Under the pieces are notes generated by a model. That model was not told the DNA's origin, searched no databases, and was given only the letters and a program-made list of their open reading frames with translations. Below, piece after piece: positions 1 through 7,485 of a stretch of 11,327 nucleotides of DNA. The DNA comes from Pseudomonadota bacterium. Lineage in GTDB: Bacteria > Pseudomonadota > Alphaproteobacteria > Sphingomonadales > SMXR01. Numbering within the stretch: position 1 is the stretch's first letter; each line of letters begins with the position of its first letter. Location: assembly GCA_022571175.1 (NCBI GenBank), contig JACZYI010000043.1, forward strand, positions 1 to 11,327. Direction: 5' to 3'. Position numbers and translations under genes: made by a program.

Positions 1-1441
1 CCATGCGCTTGGTGAGGGTGGTCACCAGCACCCGGTTGCCACGTGTCACCTCGGCCCGGCATTCGGCCATCAGATCATCCACCTGGATACTGACGGGCCT
101 GATTTCGCAAGGCGGATCAATAAGCCCGGTGGGGCGAATGACCTGTTCCACAAAAACACCCTGAGTTCGCTCCAGCTCCCAGGGGCCGGGCGTGGCCGAG
201 AGATAAATGGATTCGGGTCGCATTTTATCCCACTCTTCAAATTTGAGCGGCCGGTTATCAAGGCATGAGGGCAGGCGGAAGCCAAAGTCCGCCAAGGTGG
301 ATTTGCGCTTGAAATCGCCCCGGTACATGCCGCCCAGTTGCGGGATGGTTACATGAGACTCGTCCACAAACAGAAGTGCATTGTCAGGCAGATATTCAAA
401 CAACGTGGGTGGAGGTTCCCCGGGATTGCGCCCGGTCAGATAGCGCGAATAATTCTCGATACCGGCACAGGCTCCGGTGGCCTGAATCATTTCGAGGTCA
501 AAGATGGTACGTTGCTCCAGCCTCTGGGCTTCGAGCAGCTTGTTCTGGTCGTTGAGTTCCTTGAGCCGGGTTTTCAGCTCCGCCTTGATGTGTTTGACGG
601 CTTGATCCAGCGTTGGTCGGGGAGTCACATAATGAGAGTTGGGGTAGATTTTGATCATCTCAAGCTCTGCCGTCAGCTCGCCGGTGAGCGGGTCAAATTC
701 TGATATGTCCTCAATCTCGTCGCCGAACATGGAGAGCCGCCAGGCCCGGTCTTCATAATGGGACGGGTAAATTTCGATAACATCACCGCGAACCCTGAAG
801 GTTCCTCGCTCAAAGCCATGATCATTGCGCTTGTACTGGAGCGCCACCAGGCGCCGCAACAGCTCGCGATGGTCAAGGGACTGGCCTTTTTCAATGGTCA
901 TAGTCATCTGGGAATAGGTTTCAACCGAGCCAATGCCATAGATACAGGAGACAGAAGCCACAATGATGACGTCATCGCGCTCCAGCAACGCGCGCGTTGC
1001 AGAGTGGCGCATGCGGTCTATCTGGGCATTGATCGAGGCTTCCTTTTCCACAAAAGTATCGGTGCGGGGCACATAGGCTTCGGGCTGGTAATAGTCATAA
1101 TAGGAGACAAAATACTCGACCGCATTTTCGGGGAAGAAATTTTTAAACTCGCCATAAAGCTGGGCCGCCAGGGTTTTGTTGGGGGCCAGTATGAGCGCCG
1201 GGCGCTGGGTGGCTTCGATGATCTTGGCCATGGTGTAGGTTTTGCCCGAGCCGGTGACTCCGAGCAGAACCTGGTCACGCTCCCCTTCCTTGATGCGCGC
1301 GAGCAGTTCGGCGATCGCCTGGGGCTGATCGCCAGAGGGTGTGAACTCCGAGACCAGCTTGAAAGCAATGCCGCCTTCGGATTTATCCGGGCGTTCGGGC
1401 CTTTTGGGCACCCAGTCATGTGCTGTGGCGTCGGTTTTCAT
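1..1441 (-). CDS. uvrB: UvrABC system protein B, N-terminal 480 residues (cut by window edge)
   Basis: UvrB is the damage-verifying helicase-like subunit of nucleotide excision repair; it receives damaged DNA from UvrA and recruits UvrC. The reading frame is open from the ATG at 1441 to the window edge. It shows Walker A GVTGSGKT at residues 61-68, the aromatic DNA-clamping beta-hairpin region (SYYDYYQPEAYVP, about 113-125) and the DESH Walker B box near residue 360, followed by helicase motifs such as YLSATPGPWE. The family is usually about 670 residues or more, so the last helicase motifs and the UvrC-binding tail lie outside the window. Relative to E. coli UvrB there is an N-terminal extension of roughly 20 residues (MKTDATAHDWVPKRPERP), as I recall for alphaproteobacterial homologues. 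No clear ribosome binding site precedes the ATG, which lies 15 bp after the stop of the AsmA-like gene, so translation coupled to that gene is possible. The identification is secure; the exact start is less so. Confidence 0.97.
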   Translation of the reverse strand, partial: MKTDATAHDWVPKRPERPDKSEGGIAFKLVSEFTPSGDQPQAIAELLARIKEGERDQVLLGVTGSGKTYTMAKIIEATQRPALILAPNKTLAAQLYGEFKNFFPENAVEYFVSYYDYYQPEAYVPRTDTFVEKEASINAQIDRMRHSATRALLERDDVIIVASVSCIYGIGSVETYSQMTMTIEKGQSLDHRELLRRLVALQYKRNDHGFERGTFRVRGDVIEIYPSHYEDRAWRLSMFGDEIEDISEFDPLTGELTAELEMIKIYPNSHYVTPRPTLDQAVKHIKAELKTRLKELNDQNKLLEAQRLEQRTIFDLEMIQATGACAGIENYSRYLTGRNPGEPPPTLFEYLPDNALLFVDESHVTIPQLGGMYRGDFKRKSTLADFGFRLPSCLDNRPLKFEEWDKMRPESIYLSATPGPWELERTQGVFVEQVIRPTGLIDPPCEIRPVSIQVDDLMAECRAEVTRGNRVLVTTLTKRM

Positions 1442-1456
1442 AATTTTTTGATGGTC

Positions 1457-2233
1457 TTAATTGCCGCCTTCATCCTCTTCTTCAGCACCTTCATCGTCTT
1501 TGCCACCACCAAACAGCGAGCCAAGACCTTTTTTGATGGCAGAGCCAACATCCTCCATTAGGTCACTCCCGCCCTGAATGATATCGCCGGCAAGGCCTTC
1601 AATATTGGCATTACCCACCGCATTCATGGCGGTGGCGGTCACAGTGGATAATATCACCGCAACAGTTTCGCTTAAGGGCACGCCTTCCCCCTCGGCTCCT
1701 AAATCTTCCAAATGGATATCGGGCAGTTTGATCTCGGGCGTTGAGAGACCGGCCGGAAGTCCGGCCAAAGTGAAGGAAGCGTTTCTGATCCAGAGATCAT
1801 CTATTATAACGGTTACACTCTCTTCCGCCCGTTCTGCTCCGGCCAGGGCGTTTGCTTCGATAACCCTCAAATTATTTCCACCCTCGCCGAGCTCTAGAAT
1901 AACATCGGGAGCCTCTATCACAATATCCAGAATTTCTATTTGGTCTGAAAAAATTGACAGGGGCTTCAGTGCAACCCGAACATTATCCAGCTTGAGAGCA
2001 TGATCGCTTGAATAGCCCTCCGGGTTTCTGATGGTTAAACCCTGAAGCTGGATTTCACCAGAGAGAAGCGAAAAAGACACATCCTCCAATTCTATGCCCA
2101 CACCCAAAAGATCAGGTCCATAGCGGTTGACTGCTTCCGTTACGATTTTCCCGCCCATTGTGGCGATAATCATGACCAGAATAATTGGGATCAGAACAAC
2201 GGCACCAACAATAATTTTCAAAGTATTTGACAT
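1457..2233 (-). CDS. membrane-anchored AsmA-like protein of unknown function
   Basis: This 258-residue protein has one hydrophobic N-terminal helix (about residues 6-28), which probably anchors it in the inner membrane with the rest in the periplasm. The body contains short alternating beta-strand phrases, including a GIELEDVSFSLLSGEIQLQG stretch (about 46-65) followed by an NPEGY motif. This is the style of AsmA/DUF748 proteins, which form beta-rich grooves linked to envelope lipid homeostasis. It is far shorter than true AsmA proteins of 600 residues or more, so it is at best a mini-member and its role is unknown. The C-terminus is low-complexity: glycines followed by an acidic run (KDDEGAEEEDEGG). 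A strong ribosome binding site (AGGAGGGAG) precedes the ATG at 2233. It is the first gene of a likely two-gene unit with uvrB 15 bp downstream; I see no functional link between the two. Confidence 0.8.
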   Translation of the reverse strand: MSNTLKIIVGAVVLIPIILVMIIATMGGKIVTEAVNRYGPDLLGVGIELEDVSFSLLSGEIQLQGLTIRNPEGYSSDHALKLDNVRVALKPLSIFSDQIEILDIVIEAPDVILELGEGGNNLRVIEANALAGAERAEESVTVIIDDLWIRNASFTLAGLPAGLSTPEIKLPDIHLEDLGAEGEGVPLSETVAVILSTVTATAMNAVGNANIEGLAGDIIQGGSDLMEDVGSAIKKGLGSLFGGGKDDEGAEEEDEGGN

Positions 2234-2346
2234 GTTTTCTCCCTCCTGAAACGAACCACTACCCTAACATGATTGCGGGTAAGTGCTGCAATCAAACTCT
2301 TTGCTCCGGTCCAAGATTTAACCATATTTAGACGCTTTCCAGCCCC

Positions 2347-2375
2347 TTGCCCCGCAGGCCTCGCGTCCATATAGT
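2347..2375 (+). promoter_or_regulatory. candidate sigma-70 promoter of the aminotransferase gene
   Basis: TTGCCC at 2347-2352 and TATAGT at 2370-2375 are separated by 17 bp. They match the -35 and -10 consensus at 4/6 and 5/6 positions. Transcription would start near 2382, giving a leader of about 28 nt before the ATG at 2410. This is inferred from sequence only. Confidence 0.5.
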
Positions 2376-2409
2376 GTTGCTCTGTTTTGCTCAGCTAAAG
2401 GAGTTCCGA

Positions 2410-3612
2410 ATGTCATTCATCGCGGATAGATTGTCCCTGATAAAGCCATCACCGACGGTGGCGCTAACCGGGAAAATCAATGAACTCAAGGCTGCGGGCC
2501 GCAATATTCTGGGGCTTGGGGCGGGGGAGCCTGATTTTGATACCCCGGACAATGTCAAGGAGGCAGCTTACAAAGCCATTCGCGAGGGACGCACAAAATA
2601 CACCAAAGTGGATGGTATTCCTGAATTAAAGGAAGCGGTGGCCGAAAAGTTCCACCGGGAGAACGGGCTCGAATACAGTCCCAGCCAGATATCAATCAAT
2701 TGCGGGGGCAAGCACACCATTTATAACGCGCTTGTGGCAACGCTCAATCCGGGTGATGAAGTCCTGATCCCCAGACCCTATTGGGTCAGCTATCCGGACA
2801 TGACCACGCTGGCCGGTGGCACGCCAAAATTAATTGACGCCTCTCCTGCAAATGGCTTCAAAATGACGCCAGAGGAACTCGAAGCCGCCATTACCCCTAA
2901 CAGCAAATGGCTGATCTTCAACTCCCCTTCAAATCCGTCTGGCGCTGCTTATAGCGGCGATGAAATCCGGGCTCTGGCCGAGGTTATTCTCTCCCATCCT
3001 GATCTCTATGTGATGTCAGACGATATCTATGAGCATATTGTCTATGAAGATTTCAAATTTGAGGCCTTTGCTGCCGCTGCTCCCGAGCTCTATGATCGCA
3101 CTCTCACCATGAATGGTGTGGCCAAGGCTTACGCCATGACCGGATGGCGCATCGGTTATGGCGCTGGGCCCGAGCCGTTGATCAAAGCCATGGCAAAAAT
3201 ACAGTCTCAATCCACCTCCAACCCCTGCACCATTTCTCAATGGGCAGCGGTGGAGGCATTATCCGGCCCTCAGGATTTTATTGCCGAGCGGGCAAAGATA
3301 TTTGAAGGTCGGCGTAATCTGGTGGTTTCCATGATCAATCAGGCAAAAAATCTCGCTTGTGAGATGCCCGAAGGGGCATTTTATGTTTATGTTGATTTGG
3401 AGGACATTCTGGGAAAATCCACTCCAGAGGGCAAAATGATCGAGACGGATTTGGATTTTGTCAGCCATTTGCTTGAAGATCATGACGTGGCTGCTATTCA
3501 CGGGGGTGCGTTTGGTCTCTCACCTTATATGCGACTTTCCTATGCCACCTCGATGGAAGTGCTGGAAAAAGCCTGTTCCCGCATACAGACCGCCACCGCT
3601 GCTCTCCGGTAA
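2410..3612 (+). CDS. aspC: PLP-dependent aspartate-type aminotransferase (class I, subgroup 1-gamma)
   Basis: The enzyme transfers an amino group between aspartate (possibly also aromatic amino acids or prephenate in this subgroup) and 2-oxoglutarate in the cytoplasm, using pyridoxal phosphate. The 400 residues are full length for the family. Visible motifs are the GAGEPDFDTP substrate loop (37-46), NSPSNPSG with N175, SDDIYE with the pyridine-nitrogen aspartate at D204, the Schiff-base lysine K239 in VAKAYAMTGWRIGY, and R375 in MRLSYAT, which binds the alpha-carboxylate. One oddity is that the residue before the catalytic lysine is alanine, where most relatives have serine. I chose the ATG at 2410 because AAAGGAG lies just upstream and the protein then begins MSFIADRL, as in homologues; an in-frame upstream extension to 2347 would overlap the candidate promoter. 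Substrate preference cannot be settled from sequence, so aspC/aatA is a family-level symbol. Confidence 0.93.
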   Translation: MSFIADRLSLIKPSPTVALTGKINELKAAGRNILGLGAGEPDFDTPDNVKEAAYKAIREGRTKYTKVDGIPELKEAVAEKFHRENGLEYSPSQISINCGGKHTIYNALVATLNPGDEVLIPRPYWVSYPDMTTLAGGTPKLIDASPANGFKMTPEELEAAITPNSKWLIFNSPSNPSGAAYSGDEIRALAEVILSHPDLYVMSDDIYEHIVYEDFKFEAFAAAAPELYDRTLTMNGVAKAYAMTGWRIGYGAGPEPLIKAMAKIQSQSTSNPCTISQWAAVEALSGPQDFIAERAKIFEGRRNLVVSMINQAKNLACEMPEGAFYVYVDLEDILGKSTPEGKMIETDLDFVSHLLEDHDVAAIHGGAFGLSPYMRLSYATSMEVLEKACSRIQTATAALR

Positions 3613-3637
3613 CAATCAGGTTATCAGCCGGTTTTTT
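3606..3637 (+). terminator. possible intrinsic terminator after the aminotransferase gene
   Basis: GGTAAC (3608-3613) can pair with GTTATC (3620-3625) with one G-U pair. CCGG at 3606-3609 can alternatively pair with CCGG at 3628-3631. A run of six T follows at 3632-3637. The stem overlaps the stop codon and is imperfect, so the T-run is the main evidence. Confidence 0.4.
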
Positions 3638-3709
3638 CCCTGGATTTGAGGCTATTCGAAACCAATATGGTCGGCTAGGGTGCAACTCACCAAAAAGGAA
3701 TGTGAAAGC

Positions 3710-4678
3710 ATGCTGATAAAGAAACCGCACGCCTGGCAGATGGCCGAGAACGAAGTCACCTCTGAAGCGCATTACAAAAACCGCCGCCAGTTTTTAAGGG
3801 CTATGGGAATCGCTGCCACCGGGAGCGTGGCTGTCACCGGGTTTCCTGGGATGGCGCTTGGTTTAACCGCAAAGGCAAAGGCGGTTCGCGATCTGGACTA
3901 TAAAACAACCGAATATGACCCGGGAGAAGACCAGACCTCCTTTCAGGCGGTGACCAGCTATAATAATTTTTACGAATTTGGCACCGCCAAGTCCGACCCT
4001 GCGGATTATGCCCATGAAATGACCACCGATCCCTGGTCCATTACCGTGGAAGGTCATTGCGGAAATGGCGGTCAGTTTGCCCTTGAAGACGTGATCGATT
4101 TTTCCAGCCTGGAAGAGCGTATTTACCGGCATCGCTGTGTCGAGGCCTGGTCCATGGTCATCCCCTGGCTCGGTGTGCCGCTGGCGTCAGTGCTGCAAAA
4201 ATTTGGCCCCACGGCTGAGGCAAAATATGTGCAGTTCGAGACCTACGCCAACCGCGACGAAATGTGGGGCCTGTCACGACCGGTATTGAACTGGCCTTAC
4301 GTGGAAGGCCTCCGAATGGATGAAGCCATGCACCCCCTGGCTTTTATGAGTGTCGGGCTCTATGGCAAGGAATTGTTAAATCAAAACGGTGCGCCGCTAC
4401 GCCTGGTGGTGCCGTGGAAATATGGCTTCAAGGGAATCAAATCGATCATTGCCATCAGATTTGTCAGTGATATGCCGCGGACCTCATGGAATGAGTCCAA
4501 TGCCCGGGAATATGGATTTTATTCCAATGTTAACCCGTCGGTCCAGCATCCGCGCTGGAGCCAGAGCACTGAGCGCAGGATTGGAGAGTTTTTCCGCCGG
4601 GACACCTTGATGTTCAATGGCTATGAGGAAGAAGTGGCATCGCTTTATCGGGGCATGGACCTCAGCCGGTATTTTTAG
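3710..4678 (+). CDS. msrP: protein-methionine-sulfoxide reductase, molybdopterin catalytic subunit
   Basis: MsrP (formerly YedY) is a periplasmic molybdenum enzyme of the sulfite oxidase fold that reduces methionine sulfoxide in oxidised envelope proteins, receiving electrons from MsrQ. The 322-residue precursor has a twin-arginine signal (NRRQFLRAMG, R25-R26, followed by a hydrophobic stretch), so it is exported folded with cofactor by Tat. C143 in YRHRCVEAWSMVIPW is the expected molybdenum ligand. The C-terminal part carries the usual WKYGFKGIKSI and family tail sequences. The start at 3710 fits because AAGGAA lies 9 nt upstream and MLIKK is the normal family beginning; a longer in-frame GTG start at 3680 has no such support. 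msrQ follows after 16 bp, so the pair forms an operon. No regulatory gene of the HprRS type is next to it in this window. Confidence 0.96.
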   Translation: MLIKKPHAWQMAENEVTSEAHYKNRRQFLRAMGIAATGSVAVTGFPGMALGLTAKAKAVRDLDYKTTEYDPGEDQTSFQAVTSYNNFYEFGTAKSDPADYAHEMTTDPWSITVEGHCGNGGQFALEDVIDFSSLEERIYRHRCVEAWSMVIPWLGVPLASVLQKFGPTAEAKYVQFETYANRDEMWGLSRPVLNWPYVEGLRMDEAMHPLAFMSVGLYGKELLNQNGAPLRLVVPWKYGFKGIKSIIAIRFVSDMPRTSWNESNAREYGFYSNVNPSVQHPRWSQSTERRIGEFFRRDTLMFNGYEEEVASLYRGMDLSRYF

Positions 4679-4694
4679 GGATTTGGGTCTCGCC

Positions 4695-5345
4695 ATGTCA
4701 CTCAGTCCCCGTGTCGTCCGTAAAATAATCAAGCCCACGGTATTCATTTTGATGCTGTTGCCTCTGGCCTGGGTCTTTTACGGCTGGTGGTTATATATCA
4801 TGGGTGATCTTAGCCTGGTCACCGCCAACCCGATCGAATATACCAACCGGCATCTGGGTGACTGGGCCATGCGGTTTTTGCTGGTCACGCTGGCCGTTCG
4901 CCCCTTGTCGCGAATTAAAAGCCTGGTCTGGCTGATGCAGCTTCGGCGCATGGTCGGGCTTTTTTGTTTTTTCTACGCTTTTCTTCATGTGAGCAGTTAT
5001 GTGGTGCTCGACCAGTTTTTTGATTGGCCGGAGATTTTGGATGATATCCTAAAGCGCCAATTTATAACGGTTGGAATGATTACCCTGACGCTGCTCACGC
5101 CCCTGGCCATGACCTCCACCAAAGCTATGATCAAACGTCTGGGATCTCTGCGCTGGCAAAAACTGCACAGCCTGATTTATCTGGCAAGTGTGCTGGTTAT
5201 TTTTCATTACTGGATGATGGTCAAAGGCAATCAGCTTGAGCCCAAAATATACGCTTTTATAGTGGCAGCCCTGTTGCTCAGCCGTTTGCCCCAAAGGGTA
5301 AAAAAACGCTCGAAGCTGGCTCAAGAAAAAGCCGGGCTACAATGA
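4695..5345 (+). CDS. msrQ: haem-binding membrane subunit of the MsrPQ methionine sulfoxide reductase
   Basis: MsrQ (formerly YedZ) is an inner-membrane b-type haem protein of the ferric reductase-like family that passes electrons from the respiratory chain or flavin reductase to periplasmic MsrP. The 216 residues match the usual length of about 210. Hydrophobic helices occur near residues 15-35, 58-75, 85-105, 122-140, 158-176 and 183-197. Histidines H98, H158 and H171 correspond to the conserved haem-ligand positions of the family. I took the ATG at 4695 (MSLSPRVVRK) because it starts just after the msrP stop and GGGT lies about 6 nt upstream; the frame is open further upstream, but that part overlaps msrP. 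The last codons (EKAGLQ and stop) overlap a hairpin that terminates a minus-strand transcript, so msrQ and the candidate small RNA at 5324-5491 would share about 20 bp in antisense. Confidence 0.95.
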   Translation: MSLSPRVVRKIIKPTVFILMLLPLAWVFYGWWLYIMGDLSLVTANPIEYTNRHLGDWAMRFLLVTLAVRPLSRIKSLVWLMQLRRMVGLFCFFYAFLHVSSYVVLDQFFDWPEILDDILKRQFITVGMITLTLLTPLAMTSTKAMIKRLGSLRWQKLHSLIYLASVLVIFHYWMMVKGNQLEPKIYAFIVAALLLSRLPQRVKKRSKLAQEKAGLQ

Positions 5346-5352
5346 GCCCGGC
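5323..5352 (-). terminator. strong intrinsic terminator, minus strand
   Basis: On the minus strand, GCCGGGCT (5352-5345) pairs perfectly with AGCCCGGC (5338-5331) around a six-base loop. TTTTTCTT (5330-5323) follows immediately. The plus-strand side lacks a T-run, so the orientation is clear. It lies inside the 3' end of msrQ and ends the transcript of the candidate small RNA, or read-through from lysR. Confidence 0.8.
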
Positions 5353-5491
5353 AGTTCTGTTAGGGAGGTTTCATGCGTCAAAAACGATGAAACTTTCTGC
5401 CAGATCTAAAAGCTACTTGGGGGAGGACTTTTGATCTGACCGGCGGGCTCGAAATGGGGGTTCCTTACCCGCCTTTCGCCGCAGTAACGAC
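5324..5491 (-). ncRNA. candidate small RNA with anti-Shine-Dalgarno loop
   Basis: The minus strand of the msrQ-lysR gap encodes a plausible 168 nt RNA. In 5' to 3' order there are four elements. First is a GGCGGG/CCCGCC hairpin (5473-5468 with 5447-5442). Second is a hairpin of ten base pairs with one bulge (AGATC-AAAAG with CTTTT-GATCT, 5437-5402), whose 15 nt loop contains UCCUCCCCC. Third is a GTTTCAT/ATGAAAC hairpin (5393-5368) followed by single-stranded CUCCCUAAC, which makes a CCUCCC motif at 5368-5363. Last is the intrinsic terminator. Exposed CCUCC motifs that mimic the 16S rRNA 3' end are the hallmark of several alphaproteobacterial trans-acting RNAs (alpha-r14/NfeR1 and the CcsR or 'cuckoo' RNAs). 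I do not claim identity with a named family. Expression and ends are inferred; the RNA might instead be processed from the lysR 3' UTR. Confidence 0.6.
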
Positions 5492-5498
5492 GATATGT

Positions 5499-5526
5499 AT
5501 TATGTAGGGTTTTTGAAGTTTATTAA
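5499..5526 (-). promoter_or_regulatory. candidate sigma-70 promoter of the small RNA
   Basis: On the minus strand, TTAATA (5526-5521) and CATAAT (5504-5499) are separated by 16 bp. They match consensus at 4/6 and 5/6 positions. Transcription would begin near 5491, just before the first hairpin. Confidence 0.45.
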
Positions 5527-5571
5527 CTACCCCCGGATCGGTGGTAGGAGCTATGCGAAATTTGCATAGCT
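5527..5571. repeat. two adjacent inverted repeats downstream of lysR
   Basis: CTACC (5527-5531) pairs with GGTAG (5543-5547), with an inner CCG/CGG pair. Directly beside it, AGCTATGC (5549-5556) pairs with GCATAGCT (5564-5571) around seven bases. They lie between the lysR stop and the candidate small RNA promoter. They could end the lysR transcript, although no T-run follows, or serve as operators for the small RNA promoter. Confidence 0.6.
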
Positions 5572-5600
5572 AATCACGTTATCGACCTGAAATTATATGT

Positions 5601-6494
5601 TCAAAGGGTGGCAGATTCAGCCTGAATTTCCTTGATAAGAAAGTCCCGGAAAAGATTGACCCGCTTGGAGCCCTTGAGTTCACTCGGGTAGACATAGAAG
5701 GTTTTGAAGGCCGGGCCTTCGATATCTGCCAGAATTCGCACCAGCTCCGGGTTGCCAGCAGCCACATAATCAGGAATGGCGGCCAGACCGAGCCCGGCTT
5801 TTACCGCCTCCAAAACCCCAAAAAGTGAACTGACTTGAATTATGGGTGTTCGCTTATAGCCCGTGGCACCAGCATCCATAACCCAGTTGATGTTTTTGAG
5901 AGCGGTGGGAACCGTTGGGCCGTAAATTATCAGATCATGATTATCCAGGTCTGCGGGTTTTTCAGGTGTCCCTTTTTGGGTCAGATATTGGGGTGATGCG
6001 TAAATATGGTGATGAACGCTACCAATCTGGCGTTGGATGAGGTCGGCCTGGCCTGGAACATTAAAGCGAATGGCCACATCGGCTTCCCGGACCGTCAAAT
6101 CAACTACATCATCGGAAAGCATAAATTCCAATTGTATATCCGGATAGAGTTTGATGAACTCTTTCATATGGGGCAACAGCCAGAGCGACCCAAATGTGAC
6201 CGTGGTGGTCACCCGTAAGCGCCCGCGGGGTTTATCTTTTGCTTCAAGCAGGGACACTTCTGCCCGCTCAATCTTTTTCAAGACTTCACTGGCGGTATCA
6301 AACAATTGTTCTCCTTCCTGAGTCAGCACAAGCCCGCGAGCGTGCCGGGTGAAGAGGGAGATATTGAGGCTTTCTTCAAGCGCCCTTATTTGGCGCGACA
6401 GGGCCGATTGCGACAAGCCCAGCTTTTGGGTGGCGTGGGTAAAGCTGCCCGATTCCGCCACTGCGTGAAAAATTTTTAATTTATCCCAATCCAT
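5601..6494 (-). CDS. LysR-family transcriptional regulator next to trxB
   Basis: This 297-residue protein has full LysR-type length. It has an N-terminal winged helix-turn-helix (about residues 1-60, with GSFTHATQKLGLSQSALSRQ as the recognition part), a linker helix, and a periplasmic-binding-protein-like effector domain from about residue 90 onward, beginning GRLRVTTTVTFGS. The effector is unknown. It is the third gene of the minus-strand run peroxiredoxin-trxB-lysR, 41 bp after trxB, so it is probably cotranscribed. A LysR gene beside trxB is, as I recall, a common arrangement in alphaproteobacteria such as rhizobia and Brucella. The context suggests a role in redox response. It has no OxyR-like pair of sensing cysteines; I see no cysteine at all in the protein, so direct thiol peroxide sensing is unlikely. 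The ribosome binding site is weak. Confidence 0.9.
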   Translation of the reverse strand: MDWDKLKIFHAVAESGSFTHATQKLGLSQSALSRQIRALEESLNISLFTRHARGLVLTQEGEQLFDTASEVLKKIERAEVSLLEAKDKPRGRLRVTTTVTFGSLWLLPHMKEFIKLYPDIQLEFMLSDDVVDLTVREADVAIRFNVPGQADLIQRQIGSVHHHIYASPQYLTQKGTPEKPADLDNHDLIIYGPTVPTALKNINWVMDAGATGYKRTPIIQVSSLFGVLEAVKAGLGLAAIPDYVAAGNPELVRILADIEGPAFKTFYVYPSELKGSKRVNLFRDFLIKEIQAESATL

Positions 6495-6535
6495 ACTATA
6501 TCCAGAAACCTGATTTTTACGGTTAAATCACGCGC

Positions 6536-7477
6536 CTATTGCTCTGCCAGAAATTTTTCCGCCTCCAGTGCAGCCATACATCCCATGCCGGCGGCGGTCA
6601 CAGCCTGACGGTAAATTTTATCTTTTACATCACCGGCGGCAAAAACACCCTCCACATTGGTGGTGGTACTGTCCGGTCTGGTCATGATATAGCCTTCTTC
6701 GTCCATATCCACGCCTCCCTTAAAAATTTCAGTTGCGGGCGTGTGACCGATCGCGATGAAAACGCCATGAACAGGCAGTTCCGACATCTCGCCAGTTTTA
6801 ACATTTTTCAGCCTGATGCCGGTAACGCCGAGCGGGTCTTCATCCCCCAGGATTTCATCAAGCACCGAATCCCACCTGACTTCGATTTTTTCGTTTTTGA
6901 ACAAACGTTGTTGCAGAATTTTTTCTGCGCGAAGTTCATCCCGTCTATGCACCAGAACAACTTTGCTGGCAAAATTGGTCAGGAATAACGCTTCTTCGAC
7001 GGCGGTATTGCCGCCGCCAATGACGGCCACTTCCTTACCCCGATAAAAAAAGCCGTCACAAGTGGCGCAGGCTGAGACACCAAAGCCCTGGAATTTCTCC
7101 TCACTGGGCAGACCCAGCCACCGGGCTTTGGCACCGGTTGTAATGATAACCGTGTCGCCAGTGTAAACTGCACCACCATCTCCTATGGCCTTGAAGGGGC
7201 GTTTTGAAAAATCAATGGATGCGATATGATCTGAAACCAGATTTGTGCCCACATTAATGGCCTGATCACGCATCTGTTCCATCAGCCAAGGACCCTGGAT
7301 GGTCTCGGCATATCCGGGATAATTCTCTACATCAGTGGTAATGGTCATTTGCCCGCCGGGCTCGAGACCAAGAACCATAGTGGGTTCGAGCGCCGCACGG
7401 GCAGCGTATATTGCTGCTGTATATCCGGCCGGGCCCGAGCCGATAATCAATACCCTGCTGTGGTGGACATCACTCAT
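6536..7477 (-). CDS. trxB: thioredoxin-disulfide reductase
   Basis: TrxB is a cytoplasmic homodimeric flavoprotein that reduces thioredoxin with NADPH. The 313 residues match the low-molecular-weight bacterial type. It has the FAD dinucleotide motif IIGSGPAG (11-18), the redox-active CATC disulfide (C137, C140) in SACATCDGFF, the NADPH motif GGGNTAV (154-160) with HRRDELR (177-183) for the 2'-phosphate, and the second FAD motif FAAGDV (279-284). I chose the ATG at 7477 (MSDVHHSRVL) because it sits 8 bp after the peroxiredoxin stop and AGGGAAG overlaps that stop codon, giving likely translational coupling. The frame is open upstream only as an overlap with the peroxiredoxin gene. The tight coupling suggests that electrons flow from NADPH through TrxB and thioredoxin to the peroxiredoxin. 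Confidence 0.97.
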   Translation of the reverse strand: MSDVHHSRVLIIGSGPAGYTAAIYAARAALEPTMVLGLEPGGQMTITTDVENYPGYAETIQGPWLMEQMRDQAINVGTNLVSDHIASIDFSKRPFKAIGDGGAVYTGDTVIITTGAKARWLGLPSEEKFQGFGVSACATCDGFFYRGKEVAVIGGGNTAVEEALFLTNFASKVVLVHRRDELRAEKILQQRLFKNEKIEVRWDSVLDEILGDEDPLGVTGIRLKNVKTGEMSELPVHGVFIAIGHTPATEIFKGGVDMDEEGYIMTRPDSTTTNVEGVFAAGDVKDKIYRQAVTAAGMGCMAALEAEKFLAEQ

Positions 7478-7485
7478 GCGCTTCC

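Noticed and set aside
758..1561. A 267-codon open frame on the plus strand antisense to uvrB
   Set aside because: It lies wholly opposite the clear uvrB frame and the end of the AsmA-like gene. Its translation shows no recognisable domain, and it is explained by the codon composition of the other strand.
2347..2409. Longer aminotransferase start giving an extra 21 N-terminal residues
   Set aside because: The extension covers the candidate promoter and the ribosome binding site and is not part of the family; the ATG at 2410 has AAAGGAG just upstream.
5331..5352. Reading the hairpin as an msrQ (plus-strand) terminator
   Set aside because: The plus-strand sequence after the stem is AGTTCTGTT with no T-run, while the minus strand has TTTTTCTT immediately after it.
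5374..5446. Tiny plus-strand peptides in the msrQ-lysR gap (MRQKR and an overlapping 15-residue frame), the first preceded by GGGAGG
   Set aside because: They coincide exactly with the hairpin arms and CCUCC motifs of the minus-strand RNA candidate, have no promoter of their own, and are too short to support as genes.
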